From NCBI RefSeq assembly GCF_001570725.1, contig NZ_BCNV01000005.1, positions 783,462 through 847,461 of the forward strand: DNA of 64,000 bases. Reading direction: 5' to 3'. The notes beneath the pieces were generated by a model. That model had not been told where the DNA came from, made no database searches, and worked only from the letters and a program-made list of their open reading frames with translations. Both the position numbers and the translations under genes were made by a program. Shown in pieces: positions 15,726 to 25,528 of this stretch; position 1 is the stretch's first letter; every line of letters starts with the position of its first letter. Source of the DNA: Paenibacillus amylolyticus. GTDB lineage: Bacteria > Bacillota > Bacilli > Paenibacillales > Paenibacillaceae.

Positions 15726-18584
15726 TTGGCGAGCGATAACATTGTCATTAAAGGCGCACGAGCGCATAACCTGAAGAATATCGATATTACCATCCCGCGT
15801 GATCGCTTTGTTGTATTGACCGGTCTGAGTGGATCAGGCAAGTCCTCGCTGGCTTTTGACACGATCTATGCTGAAGGACAGCGACGTTATGTAGAATCAT
15901 TGTCAGCCTATGCACGGCAGTTTCTGGGACAGATGGAGAAACCGGACGTTGATTCCATCGAAGGATTGTCCCCTGCCATTTCAATAGATCAGAAAACAAC
16001 AAGCCGTAACCCACGTTCCACAGTAGGAACCGTGACCGAAATTTATGATTATCTGCGTCTGTTATTTGCACGTGTAGGTCATCCGCATTGTCCAGACCAT
16101 GGTGTGGAGATCAGTTCCCAGACCGTAGAACAAATGGTTGACCGCATTATGCAATATCCAGAGCGTACCCGGTTGCAGATTTTGGCACCTATTATCTCGG
16201 GCCGTAAGGGCGAGCACAAAAGTGTATTTGCCGATGTGTCCAAGCAGGGCTTCGTCCGTGTACGGGTGAACGGGGAACTGCGTGACTTGTCAGAAGATAT
16301 CCAATTGGAGAAAAACAAAAAGCATACGATTGAAGTCGTTGTTGACCGGATCGTCGTTAAGGATGATGTACAGGCGCGTCTGGCCGACTCTATTGAAACA
16401 GCACTTAATTTGTCCGGTGGACAACTACTTGTGGACATTATGGGCGAAGAAGAGCTGCGCTTCAGTTCCAACTTTGCCTGCCCGGTGTGCGGATTCAGTA
16501 TTGAAGAGCTTGCACCACGGATGTTCTCATTTAACAGTCCTTTCGGGGCTTGCCCGGATTGTGATGGATTGGGTGTCAAAATGATCGTTGACCCTGACCT
16601 GCTCGTACCGGATCGCAGCAAGACGATTGAAGACGGTGCTTTCGATGCTTGGACTGGTGGAACATCGACCTATTATCCGCAGTTCCTCAAGTCAGTATGT
16701 GAGCACTTCAACATTCCGCAGAATGTGCCTGTCGAAGACCTGCCGGCTGAACAGATGAACAAGTTGTTACAGGGTACAGGTACGGAGAAAATCCGTTTCC
16801 GGTATGAAAATGATTTTGGACAACGCAAGGAAGCACTGGTTACCTTTGAAGGTATCGTAAATAATCTGGAGCGTCGTTACCGTGATACGGCATCTGAAGG
16901 TATCCGCGAATTCATTGAAGGTTACATGAGTGCTAAGCCTTGTGGTACGTGTAAAGGTCAGCGTCTGAAACGGGAAAGTCTCGCGGTTACGATTAATGAT
17001 CATAACATGGCGTATGTGACTAGTTTGTCCATTGGTGAAGCTGGCCGATTCTTCGATACATTGGAATTGACGGAGAAAGAGCAGACGATTGCCAAGCTTA
17101 TTTTGAAAGAGATTAACAGCCGTCTCGGCTTCCTGGTGAACGTAGGTCTGGATTACCTTACACTGAGTCGTGCTGCCGGAACATTGTCCGGTGGAGAAGC
17201 GCAGCGGATTAGACTTGCTACACAGATTGGTTCCAGCCTGATGGGTGTACTCTACATTCTCGATGAGCCAAGTATTGGTTTGCATCAACGGGATAATGAC
17301 CGTCTGATTTCAACGCTTGCGCATATGCGGGATATTGGTAACACGTTGATTGTGGTTGAACATGATGAGGACACGATGATGGCTGCCGACTATATCATTG
17401 ATATTGGCCCTGGTGCAGGTATCCACGGTGGTACCATTATGTCACAGGGTACACCAGAAGAGATCATGAATGATGAGAACTCCTTAACCGGTCAATATCT
17501 GAGTGGGCGCAAATTCATTCCTATTCGTACAGAACGTAGAAGTGTAGGAGACCGTTGGTTGGAAGTGCGCGGAGCTAAAGAAAATAACCTGAAGAATCTG
17601 AATGTGAAAATTCCAGTGGGTGTGTTTACTGCGGTAACAGGTGTGTCCGGTTCAGGTAAATCTACATTGATCAATGAGATCCTGTACAAAACGCTGGCAC
17701 GTGATCTGAACCGTGCTCGGGTACGTCCGGGTCAGCATAAAGAGATTCGTGGACTGGAGCATATCGATAAAGTTATCGATATTGACCAGTCGCCAATCGG
17801 GCGGACACCTCGTTCCAACCCGGCTACGTACACAGGTGTCTTTGATGATATCCGTGATTTGTTTGCTCAGACGAACGAAGCCAAAGTACGTGGATATAAG
17901 AAAGGTCGGTTCAGCTTCAATATTAAAGGCGGACGTTGTGAAGCCTGCCGTGGAGACGGCATTATCAAGATCGAGATGCACTTCTTGCCGGACGTCTATG
18001 TCCCTTGTGAAGTCTGCAAAGGCAAACGATACAACCGGGAAACGCTTGAAGTGAAATACAAAAACAGAAACATTTCCGATGTGCTGGAAATGACGGTTGA
18101 AGATGCAACCCAATTCTTCGAGAACATCCCGAAGATCCATCGCAAAATGCAGACTCTGATGGATGTGGGCCTGGGTTATATCAATCTGGGACAACCTGCA
18201 ACCACATTGTCTGGTGGTGAAGCCCAGCGGGTGAAACTTGCTTCCGAGCTGTATCGCCGCAGTACAGGGAAAACCATCTACATCCTCGATGAGCCGACAA
18301 CCGGTTTGCATGTCGATGATATCGACCGTTTGCTTAACGTATTGCACCGTCTGGTTGATTCTGGGGAATCGGTACTAGTGATCGAGCATAACCTGGATGT
18401 GATCAAAACGGCAGACTATGTTGTCGATCTGGGACCAGAAGGCGGTAGCGGTGGAGGAACCATTGTTGCAACTGGAACACCTGAGGATATCATTAAAGTG
18501 GAAGCTTCCTATACGGGCAAGTACTTGAAGCCAGTTCTGGAGCGGGATACCGAGCGGAGTAAGGCGCTGCAATTGGTGGACTAA
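15726..18584 (+). CDS. uvrA: Excinuclease ABC subunit A
   Basis: 952 aa, full length. Two ABC modules are present. The first Walker A is GLSGSGKSSLAF (~residue 33) with signature LSGGEAQRIRLATQIG and Walker B YILDEPSIGLH. The second Walker A is GVSGSGKSTLIN (~640) with a second LSGGEAQRVKLASEL and LDEPTTGLHVDD. Zinc modules show CPVCGF...CPDCDG and CEACRGDG...CEVCKG. It recognises DNA damage and loads UvrB. The start is TTG 15726 with GAGAGGATG upstream; translation from it gives the standard N-terminus (ASDNIVIKGARAHNLKNI). Confidence 0.98.
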   Translation: MASDNIVIKGARAHNLKNIDITIPRDRFVVLTGLSGSGKSSLAFDTIYAEGQRRYVESLSAYARQFLGQMEKPDVDSIEGLSPAISIDQKTTSRNPRSTVGTVTEIYDYLRLLFARVGHPHCPDHGVEISSQTVEQMVDRIMQYPERTRLQILAPIISGRKGEHKSVFADVSKQGFVRVRVNGELRDLSEDIQLEKNKKHTIEVVVDRIVVKDDVQARLADSIETALNLSGGQLLVDIMGEEELRFSSNFACPVCGFSIEELAPRMFSFNSPFGACPDCDGLGVKMIVDPDLLVPDRSKTIEDGAFDAWTGGTSTYYPQFLKSVCEHFNIPQNVPVEDLPAEQMNKLLQGTGTEKIRFRYENDFGQRKEALVTFEGIVNNLERRYRDTASEGIREFIEGYMSAKPCGTCKGQRLKRESLAVTINDHNMAYVTSLSIGEAGRFFDTLELTEKEQTIAKLILKEINSRLGFLVNVGLDYLTLSRAAGTLSGGEAQRIRLATQIGSSLMGVLYILDEPSIGLHQRDNDRLISTLAHMRDIGNTLIVVEHDEDTMMAADYIIDIGPGAGIHGGTIMSQGTPEEIMNDENSLTGQYLSGRKFIPIRTERRSVGDRWLEVRGAKENNLKNLNVKIPVGVFTAVTGVSGSGKSTLINEILYKTLARDLNRARVRPGQHKEIRGLEHIDKVIDIDQSPIGRTPRSNPATYTGVFDDIRDLFAQTNEAKVRGYKKGRFSFNIKGGRCEACRGDGIIKIEMHFLPDVYVPCEVCKGKRYNRETLEVKYKNRNISDVLEMTVEDATQFFENIPKIHRKMQTLMDVGLGYINLGQPATTLSGGEAQRVKLASELYRRSTGKTIYILDEPTTGLHVDDIDRLLNVLHRLVDSGESVLVIEHNLDVIKTADYVVDLGPEGGSGGGTIVATGTPEDIIKVEASYTGKYLKPVLERDTERSKALQLVD

Positions 18585-18630
18585 CTCCTTGTAGTCAGAG
18601 ATTATTGAACAATTAACGATAGTGAATAGG

Positions 18631-18706
18631 CCCTTCTTTTCGAGAAGTGTGAGACATTGGATTAGGATCTGATGTGTTCTGCTTCCGACAAGAAGGGTTT
18701 TATTTT
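18631..18706 (+). terminator. Possible long-loop terminator after uvrA
   Basis: CCCTTCTT (18631-18638) pairs with AAGAAGGG (18690-18697), followed by TTTTATTTT. The 51-nt loop is unusually large, so efficiency is uncertain. The rest of the 18585-18922 gap has no gene. Confidence 0.45.
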
Positions 18707-18833
18707 GTGGGATATGTAGAGCCTCCCTCAGACTTATAATGTTTTCGTGAAAGTGTTTACATATGCATTGCGACGAGCATTGCAGGAATATTCGACCAAA
18801 TTGGATTTTTTTCATTTTTATGGATGATAGGGC

Positions 18834-18862
18834 TTGCATTACAAGCAGGGTACAGATAACAT
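18834..18862 (+). promoter_or_regulatory. Candidate sigma-A promoter for the small membrane protein gene
   Basis: TTGCAT (18834-18839), a 17-bp spacer, then TAACAT (18857-18862). Both hexamers are partial matches (3/6 and 4/6), but spacing and position 60 bp before the start codon fit. Confidence 0.35.
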
Positions 18863-18922
18863 AGAGGAAGATATTAGGGTATGCGTTAGCTGTTCAACTA
18901 TGGTGAGGAGGTCTGTCTATCC

Positions 18923-19135
18923 ATGCTGTTTGCAGAAGCTGCCACGGCGAGTACATCGAATTTTAATGCATTTGATATTTTTGTCATCTTATTTACGATC
19001 CTGATTTTCATTGGAGTCGTTCGCCTACTTCGGGCACCGAAGAAGAATCTGTTTGCGATCGGATTTGCAATAGTCAGCCTATTGGTATTTCTGATGACAG
19101 ACTATGCGATGATAACCGGTTGGTTTGCTCAGTAG
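18923..19135 (+). CDS. Small two-helix membrane protein, DUF2759-like
   Basis: 70 aa. A short polar N-terminus is followed by a membrane helix (~18-35), a basic turn (RLLRAPKKN), and a second helix (~42-66, LFAIGFAIVSLLVFLMTDYA). The GAGGAGGT ribosome site lies 11 bases upstream, and a terminator follows 48 bp after the stop, so it is a genuine monocistronic gene. The KKNLFAIGFA... pattern resembles the DUF2759 family of small Bacillus membrane proteins (YqgW); I am not certain of that family. No function is known. Confidence 0.75.
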   Translation: MLFAEAATASTSNFNAFDIFVILFTILIFIGVVRLLRAPKKNLFAIGFAIVSLLVFLMTDYAMITGWFAQ

Positions 19136-19183
19136 GAATGCTGCTGAAGTGAATGGAATTTAAGACAATAGAGTTACAGACGG

Positions 19184-19217
19184 ACACTTTCCAGAGAGAC
19201 ATGGAGGGTGTTTTTTT
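19184..19217 (+). terminator. Terminator after the small membrane protein gene
   Basis: ACACTTTCCA pairs with TGGAGGGTGT (10 bp including two G-U pairs) around an 8-nt loop, followed by seven T residues. Confidence 0.75.
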
Positions 19218-19412
19218 CATTTAGTTTGAAGGATTGAAAAGGATTCTATCTTATCTACCAAAATCGGGACTTAAAACAATTGTATATCCAGATTCTGTAT
19301 GATACATTGAGGGATACCGGAATTGCAGATGAGAGAAAGAGAGAATAGATTCAGCGATGAATCCGATGTCGAGTCGCGCAAGAAGGATGTATAGAGAGGG
19401 TCAGGTGAGAAT

Positions 19413-20579
19413 ATGAGCGTGTTGGGTAAAAAGGGGATAGCCATACTGATGGCTGCTGTACTCTCAATTAGTGTGGCGGCAACGGTTGGTGCGGCTGAAT
19501 CCAAAAAGGCAATGCAAGCTAAAGTGGTAGATGGTCAAGTCTATGTGAACACGAAGGATCTGGTCAAAGCATTTGGTGGAAGTGGACAATATGATGCCAA
19601 ATCCGGAACGTACACCTACAAGGGAAATGAAGCCATTCCCAAAGTGATTGAAAAAGTTTCTCCTTCGGTCGTAGGCATTATTGGGAAATCTACTGAAGTG
19701 CAGGACGGTGCAACATCAGACGACCGTTATAATCTTGCACATGGTACAGGGGTCATTATTCGTTCCAACGGATGGATCGTGACGAATGCTCACGTGGTTG
19801 ATGGATTAGTGAATCCGGTGGTCGTAACGACGGATGGCAATACATACAAAATTACGAAAACATACAGTGATGCACTAAGTGATCTGGCGCTAATCAAAAT
19901 CAATGCCAAATCACTTAAACCGGCGAGCTTCGCCAAAGCTTCACAAACCTCTGTTGGTGAGACGGTGATCGCCCTAGGTACGCCAATTTCCTTTTCTTTG
20001 CGCAACTCGGCAACGGTCGGGGTAATTAGCGGCTTGAATCGTGGTGTTGAGGCAACCTATCGGTTGATTCAGACTGACACGGCCATCAACCCAGGAAATA
20101 GCGGAGGACCGCTGGTCAACCTGAAGGGTGAAGTGGTCGGTATTAATTCCATGAAATTCTCTGCGGTCGGCGTAGAAAGCTTGGGATTTTCGATTCCGGT
20201 GGATACCGTTCAATATATCATCGATCAGTTTTTTAAATATGGCAAAATAAAACGTGCGAGTCTGGGTCTACAGCTGGAAGAAAGCTGGTCTGCTATTGTG
20301 GGATTGCCTACAGATGATCCATTAACGATTACGGGCGTACTGTCTCCTGAAGCGAAGAAGGCCAAAATCAAAGAGGGCGATGTCATCTATAGTGTGGCAG
20401 GCACACGTGTGTCCTCTGTCGTGGATATCAATGAGTTGCTCAAAAAGTATCTGCCTGGGCAAAAGGTAAAGCTCTTGATGCAAACGGATGGTGATATCGT
20501 CACCCGTACGTTAGTGCTTGCTGATCGTGCGGACATCCAGGACGAGGAAGATGAAGCGTTCCTTGCAGATGAAGAATAA
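19413..20579 (+). CDS. Secreted HtrA/DegP-like serine protease with N-terminal stalk-like domain
   Basis: 388 aa. A signal peptide (~1-28, ...AATVGA) is followed by a short copper-amine-oxidase-N-like segment (~34-70, VDGQVYVNTKDLVKAFGG). A trypsin-like domain then carries the complete triad H127 (TNAHVVDG), D157 (SDLALIKI) and S230 (NPGNSGGPL). A C-terminal PDZ domain lies at ~285-365 (KIKEGDVIYSVAGTRV). Typical HtrAs have a membrane anchor and no such N-terminal module, so the fusion is notable. It probably degrades or senses misfolded exported proteins. AGGTGAG precedes the ATG. The next gene, only 46 bp on, encodes a protein with the same type of stalk domain, suggesting a functional pair. 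Confidence 0.9.
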   Translation: MSVLGKKGIAILMAAVLSISVAATVGAAESKKAMQAKVVDGQVYVNTKDLVKAFGGSGQYDAKSGTYTYKGNEAIPKVIEKVSPSVVGIIGKSTEVQDGATSDDRYNLAHGTGVIIRSNGWIVTNAHVVDGLVNPVVVTTDGNTYKITKTYSDALSDLALIKINAKSLKPASFAKASQTSVGETVIALGTPISFSLRNSATVGVISGLNRGVEATYRLIQTDTAINPGNSGGPLVNLKGEVVGINSMKFSAVGVESLGFSIPVDTVQYIIDQFFKYGKIKRASLGLQLEESWSAIVGLPTDDPLTITGVLSPEAKKAKIKEGDVIYSVAGTRVSSVVDINELLKKYLPGQKVKLLMQTDGDIVTRTLVLADRADIQDEEDEAFLADEE

Positions 20580-20625
20580 TATAGCCCGGCAATCAACCCG
20601 GATGGAGAGAGGACGAAAGAACGGA

Positions 20626-22521
20626 ATGAAAAAGTCATGGATACGTGTGCTGAGCACAGGTGTATTAACCGGGATGCTGACCATTGGTGCGGCACTGCCT
20701 GTATGGGCATCTGATCTGACGACGAGTGAACTTCGTGTCAAAGCAGGTAGCACGAGCGCCTACATTAACGGCGATAAGCAGGCCATAGCCAAACCGTACA
20801 AGGTCAAGGGTGTAACGATGGTGCCTGTCGGTGTATTCAAGAAAGCATTTGGCAGCGAAATCCGGTTGGAGAAAAATGATGTCGTCAAAATCAAGGAAGG
20901 TCCGCACACGGTGACTCTAACGATTGGCAGTTCGATTGCTTGGGTGGATGGTGTGAAACATGAGATGGGTGCCGCTCCCAAGATGGTGAATGACGTACTC
21001 ATGGTCCCACTTCGTGCGGTTGCTGCGGGTATCGGAGCGACGCTTGCTCCAAACAGTTCGGGAGAAATGGTGATTCGTCTGTTGCAAACCGATGATTCGG
21101 TGGACGATGAGGACGGCACCCCTCTGGACGAAGGCAAAACCAGAATCGGTAACAGCTTTTACGGGTGGTCCATTAATTATCCGGCAGATCTCATGGTCTT
21201 CCAGACTGGTGAGCAGGAGCGCATGATGACTTTCGGCGCTGCGGACAACAGTTATTATCTTGAAGTGTATGTCAGTGACCAGGATGTGGCGCTGGATTCG
21301 GATGATTTGTTGCAGCAACTCGTTCAGGAGGCCAAGCAATCGGGAGATACGGTGCTAGATCGTGAAGCGGTGTCGAAAGGCAAGACGCCTTATGCACGGA
21401 TTATTGTGAAAGATGTAGACGGCATGTTGTGGGAGATGCGCCAGTATCTGAGTGAAGGCCGTCAATATGATGTGTACCTCGCGGATTACGAAGCCCTGAA
21501 TTATAAAGATCTGGGCAAACGTGCGGCACTGCTCAATTCATTTCAGCCAACCTATGCAGAGTCAGATCGAACGATCAAGGATCTGTCCACCGTAGATAAT
21601 GGCATGCGCTCCGCGTGGAACGATGACTATGGTATTGAATTGAAGATTCCTGCAGGTTGGTCAATGGACAACAATCAGATGATCTACGAGGCCAAGGATG
21701 GTGCATATCTGCAATGGCGTGTCACTTCGGCGAAGGCAGGTACAACGGTAAAAGATTGGAGCGGCCAACTGGATAAGTGGATGCGCGAGACATTTACACC
21801 AGAGAGTTACGAGCCGATTGGCTCATATACGATGGATATCTCGGGAGAGACTGCCGAGGTGAATGAATTCCGTTATAACTTTGGCGGGGGTTGGCAGACC
21901 GAGTTCGATGTTCTTTTGCAGAAGAATGGGTATCGATATTATGCAGAGTATACGTTCCCTGAGGAGCAGGTTGCGGACCGGGCATGGTTTGAACGGATTA
22001 TGAAGAGTGTGGAGATTGATTTTGATACGATTGCCGATAATTTCGGTCAGCTGGATGAAGATCCTTATTTGACAGACAAAACGAAGACACTTACACGTAC
22101 GTCCAAACGTTATCATTACAGTGTGGATATTCCGCGGTACTGGACGCCATACAGTGATCGATTCGAATATTCACCTGTGGTGTACACCTTCACCGGCGGA
22201 GAATTCTCCATTGCGGCGAGCGAAGACAAGTCGATCGAAATGACGGTAAGTCAACTGAGAGAAGCTTATGCGGAAGCGACCAAAACCCGTAAGAACTTCA
22301 AGTTGCTTGGCAGTGAGGAGCTGACGTTTGCGGGTGTGCCTGCATTTTCCTTTACGTATCATGAGTTGGACAAGGGAGTGCCATATGCGGGTCGCCAGAT
22401 CGTGTTTGAAAAGGACGGAACAACCTATACGATCACAAGTGGTCTGAATGATGCCAACAAGACAGAAGTCCAGGCAGCCGCCTTGGAAAAAGCAGTGAAC
22501 TCATTTACTTTTATTAAATAA
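20626..22521 (+). CDS. Secreted protein with copper-amine-oxidase N-terminal-like (stalk) domain
   Basis: I place the start at ATG 20626 (631 aa), which begins a good signal peptide (MKKSWIRVLSTGVLTGMLTI...PVWA). The open frame extends upstream into the protease gene, but that part is highly charged. Residues ~35-150 form the duplicated beta-rich stalk domain (AYINGDKQ, VPVGVFKKAFG, VPLRAVAAGIGA), common in Paenibacillus exported proteins; it is not an amine oxidase. The remaining ~450 residues contain three diffuse repeats of a PsbP/lipoprotein-like fold (segments beginning YGWSINYP, YGIELKIPAGW, YHYSVDIPRYW). I recognise no catalytic motif. It is likely cotranscribed with the HtrA-like protease. 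Confidence 0.82.
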   Translation: MKKSWIRVLSTGVLTGMLTIGAALPVWASDLTTSELRVKAGSTSAYINGDKQAIAKPYKVKGVTMVPVGVFKKAFGSEIRLEKNDVVKIKEGPHTVTLTIGSSIAWVDGVKHEMGAAPKMVNDVLMVPLRAVAAGIGATLAPNSSGEMVIRLLQTDDSVDDEDGTPLDEGKTRIGNSFYGWSINYPADLMVFQTGEQERMMTFGAADNSYYLEVYVSDQDVALDSDDLLQQLVQEAKQSGDTVLDREAVSKGKTPYARIIVKDVDGMLWEMRQYLSEGRQYDVYLADYEALNYKDLGKRAALLNSFQPTYAESDRTIKDLSTVDNGMRSAWNDDYGIELKIPAGWSMDNNQMIYEAKDGAYLQWRVTSAKAGTTVKDWSGQLDKWMRETFTPESYEPIGSYTMDISGETAEVNEFRYNFGGGWQTEFDVLLQKNGYRYYAEYTFPEEQVADRAWFERIMKSVEIDFDTIADNFGQLDEDPYLTDKTKTLTRTSKRYHYSVDIPRYWTPYSDRFEYSPVVYTFTGGEFSIAASEDKSIEMTVSQLREAYAEATKTRKNFKLLGSEELTFAGVPAFSFTYHELDKGVPYAGRQIVFEKDGTTYTITSGLNDANKTEVQAAALEKAVNSFTFIK

Positions 22522-22531
22522 TTGTAGTGGA

Positions 22532-22566
22532 GCCGGAGGGTCAAGAGACCTTTCGGCTTATTTGTT
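22532..22566 (+). terminator. Terminator after the stalk-domain protein gene
   Basis: GCCGGAGGGTC pairs with GACCTTTCGGC (11 bp, two G-U) around AAGA, followed by TTATTTGTTTT. Confidence 0.75.
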
Positions 22567-22589
22567 TTCTGTATAAGATAAATTAAAAT

Positions 22590-22628
22590 ATTTACACTGG
22601 TACTGCAATCGGAGTGTCTAGTGTAAAT
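22590..22628. repeat. Dispersed stem-loop repeat (short copy)
   Basis: ATTTACACT and AGTGTAAAT form a perfect 9-bp inverted repeat. The right part, ATCGGAGTG-N-C-N-AGTGTAA, matches the right end of the element at 57191-57219 near pcrA. The rest of the 22522-22904 gap (383 bp) shows no gene. A TATACT at 22694-22699 has no convincing -35. Confidence 0.55.
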
Positions 22629-22904
22629 CTTAATGAAAATGGTAAACGGTTTTTTCAGGAAAGCGTAGAAGAGTCGGTGCAGAAGTGGTACACTATACTA
22701 GTTCAGGAGTTATGACTGCTGATCTGATGAATATGGATGACTGTAAGCTTGGAGTTCAGGCAATACAGACATAATGTATAGATATAGCAATAAAGTGACA
22801 ATGCAGGTGTACCGGATTAGGTACAGGTTTAGGCTTGGTGACTTCAGGCATTTAAGGATATAGGGATGAAATCCGGCGGATAGCTGGTTATGGGGAGGAT
22901 CTAC

Positions 22905-25418
22905 ATGAAAACAGCAACAATACGAAGAGAAGACGTTGAACTTCTGGCACCCGCTGGTGACTGGGATTGTATGCGTTCAGCGGTAGCCAATGGCGCAGAT
23001 GCAATTTTCTTCGGAGTCGAAAAGTTTAATGCACGAGCACGGGCGAACAATTTCCGCATGGACGAGCTGCCGGAGATTATGGCGTTTTTGCACAGTTATG
23101 GCGTAAAAGGTTTTTTGACCTTTAATATATTGATTTTTGAAAATGAATTGACGGATGCCAAAGAGCTGATTGATGCATGTGTCGATGCTGGCGTGGACGC
23201 TGTAATTGTTCAGGACTTGGGTCTGGTGAAGATGATCCGCGAAATTTCTCCGGATTTCCCGATTCATGGTTCAACACAGATGACGATTACGTCACCAGAA
23301 GCGGTTGAGTTTACGAAGCCGTTTGATATGGAACGTGTCGTTCTGGGACGAGAGAACAACCTGAAGCAGATCCAGAAGATCGGTGAGCAGGCGAAGCTTC
23401 CAATGGAAGTATTTGTTCATGGTGCGCTGTGTGTATCCTACTCGGGGCAGTGTCTGACTTCCGAAATGTGGGGAGGACGTTCTGCCAACCGTGGGGAGTG
23501 CGCACAAGCTTGTCGTCTTCCATACGACCTGATGGTGGATGGAGTGCACAAGCCGATGGGTGATGTAGCCTATCTGTTGTCTCCGAAGGACCTGGCAGCG
23601 ATTGATCTGATGCCTGAACTGATCGAAGCAGGAGTAACTTCTTTCAAAATTGAAGGACGTCTCAAAACGCCTGAATACGTAGCAAACGTAGTAAGCAAAT
23701 ATCGTAAAGCGATTGACCGATATTTTGATGGAGATAACACACCGCCAAGCAAGGAAGAAGTTCGCGAATTGCAGCAGAGCTTCTCCCGTGGATTTACACA
23801 TGGTTTCCTGAGCGGTACAAACAACAAAGAATTGGTGGATGGAACATTCCCGAAAAGCCGTGGTGTCTATCTTGGTCGTGTAGATCAAGTATTGCGTGAT
23901 GGTGTGGTTCTGAAGCTGGATGCACCCGTGAAACGTGGAGACGGGATTGTATTCGACGCTGGAGACCCGACTCAGAAGGAAGAGGGCGGACGTGTATACG
24001 ATGTGCGTCGCAAAGGCGTAAAACTCGAAGGCGAAGCCGAAGAGGGCTGGATCGTTGACGTTGTGCCAGGCCGCAGTGACGTGGATCTACGTCGTGTTAA
24101 AGTTGGCGACAAAGTGTGGAAAACGAATGACCCAGCGCTGGATAAACGTCTGCGTCAAAGCTTTGAGACTGAGAAGCCGTACCGCGTATTCCCAGTGAAA
24201 GTTAAGGTTATCGGCAGCCCAGGGCAGCCGCTTAGCACGTGGTGGACAGACGTACAGAAGGGCACGACCGTCCGTATTGATTCCGAGATGGAACTGGACA
24301 TCGCACAGAAGCGTCCAATGACACATGAATTGCTCGAAGAGCAGTTCGGACGTCTGGGAGGCACGGTGTTCCAGCTGGAAGGAATGGATGTCAACCTGCA
24401 CGGTGACGTTATCATCCCAATGCGCGAGTTGAATAACATTCGCCGTCAGGCGGTAGAACAACTCGCGGGCGAGCGTCCTAAACCGCCCGTCTACGTGAAA
24501 CGAGCGGTAGATGTGTACGGCGATTCAGTTAAACCGGCATCGCCAGTCGCTCGCGGTCAAGCAGAACTGACCGCGCTCTGTCGCAGCCTGCCACAAGTGG
24601 AGGCAGCGATTGAAGCGGGAATCGGCATGATCTATGCGGACTTCGAGTTTATCAAGCAGTTCCCTGCAGCCGTGGAAGCTGTGCATGCCGCTGGTCGCAA
24701 GATCGCGCTGGCAACACCGCGTATTCACATGCCTGGGGAGAACGGATATCATAACAACATCCTGCGTCTGAAGCCGGATGCGGTATTGGTACGTAATACA
24801 GGTGCACTGTACTTCTACCTTCGCCACCGTATGGAAAACCCGGATGCGACGCACCCGGAACTGATCGGCGACTTCTCATTGAATATCGCCAATCACAAAG
24901 CAGTTGAATTGTTCCTGGAAGCAGGATGTGACTGGATTACGCCATCCTATGACCTGAACATTCAACAAATGGTTGATTTGCTGGGCCACTCCCGTACAAG
25001 TCAGACCGAAGTGGTTATCCATCAGCATCTGCCGATGTTCCACACCGAACACTGTGTATATTGTACGTTCATGAGTGAAGGAACGGACTTTACAAACTGT
25101 GGACGTCCTTGTGAGGAACAGCGTGCATCCCTGCAAGACCGGATCGGCATGTCTCACCCGGTACGTGTGGATGAAGGTTGCCGCAATACGGTATACAATG
25201 CCGTGGAACAGTCAGGTGCCGAGTATCTGACTAACTTTATGGATCTGGGTGTATCCCGTTACCGTGTGGAATTCCTCGAAGAGACACCGGAGCAGGTGCG
25301 CGAAGTAATTGATCTATACAACCGTGCATTGCGCGGTGAGATCAGTGGTACACAAGTGTGGAAAACACTAAAAGCAACGAACCAACTGGGCGTTACACGT
25401 GGTCAATTGGTGAAATAA
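22905..25418 (+). CDS. U32 family peptidase / RNA-hydroxylation protein with second cysteine-rich domain
   Basis: The start is ATG 22905 with GGGGAGG seven bases upstream (837 aa); an in-frame ATG at 22890 lacks a ribosome site. The N-terminal U32 TIM-barrel (~10-290) has ELLAPAGDW, the ADAIFFGVEKFNAR region, and the signature cysteines CVSYSGQC...CAQACRLPYDL. A DUF3656-like middle region follows (~380-510). A second U32-like barrel (~560-830) has its own cysteine set (HCVYC, NCGRPC, EGCRNTVYN). Relatives such as RlhA and TrhP hydroxylate rRNA or tRNA bases using an Fe-S cluster and prephenate; the peptidase label is historical. It is a single gene with its own terminator. Confidence 0.9.
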   Translation: MKTATIRREDVELLAPAGDWDCMRSAVANGADAIFFGVEKFNARARANNFRMDELPEIMAFLHSYGVKGFLTFNILIFENELTDAKELIDACVDAGVDAVIVQDLGLVKMIREISPDFPIHGSTQMTITSPEAVEFTKPFDMERVVLGRENNLKQIQKIGEQAKLPMEVFVHGALCVSYSGQCLTSEMWGGRSANRGECAQACRLPYDLMVDGVHKPMGDVAYLLSPKDLAAIDLMPELIEAGVTSFKIEGRLKTPEYVANVVSKYRKAIDRYFDGDNTPPSKEEVRELQQSFSRGFTHGFLSGTNNKELVDGTFPKSRGVYLGRVDQVLRDGVVLKLDAPVKRGDGIVFDAGDPTQKEEGGRVYDVRRKGVKLEGEAEEGWIVDVVPGRSDVDLRRVKVGDKVWKTNDPALDKRLRQSFETEKPYRVFPVKVKVIGSPGQPLSTWWTDVQKGTTVRIDSEMELDIAQKRPMTHELLEEQFGRLGGTVFQLEGMDVNLHGDVIIPMRELNNIRRQAVEQLAGERPKPPVYVKRAVDVYGDSVKPASPVARGQAELTALCRSLPQVEAAIEAGIGMIYADFEFIKQFPAAVEAVHAAGRKIALATPRIHMPGENGYHNNILRLKPDAVLVRNTGALYFYLRHRMENPDATHPELIGDFSLNIANHKAVELFLEAGCDWITPSYDLNIQQMVDLLGHSRTSQTEVVIHQHLPMFHTEHCVYCTFMSEGTDFTNCGRPCEEQRASLQDRIGMSHPVRVDEGCRNTVYNAVEQSGAEYLTNFMDLGVSRYRVEFLEETPEQVREVIDLYNRALRGEISGTQVWKTLKATNQLGVTRGQLVK

Positions 25419-25461
25419 ACGGATTGTGTGTTACATCAACATTTACAAGCAAGCATGAAGC

Positions 25462-25500
25462 AACCCCAAACTCTGCTTTAAGGAGCTCTTGGGGTTTTTT
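25462..25500 (+). terminator. Terminator after the U32 gene
   Basis: AACCCCAA pairs with TTGGGGTT around a ~19-nt loop, followed by a T run. Confidence 0.85.
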
Positions 25501-25528
25501 CACATCATGACACAGGAGGCGAAGAAGC

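Noticed and set aside
18748..18761. TGAAAGTGTTTACA, one mismatch from the CcpA cre consensus, just after a TATAAT
   Set aside because: A single near-match in 64 kb is expected by chance and there is no -35 at the right distance; the downstream small protein has no link to carbon control.
20518..20625. Extension of the stalk-domain protein into the 3' end of the protease gene
   Set aside because: The extension is a highly charged stretch before a clean signal peptide beginning at 20626.
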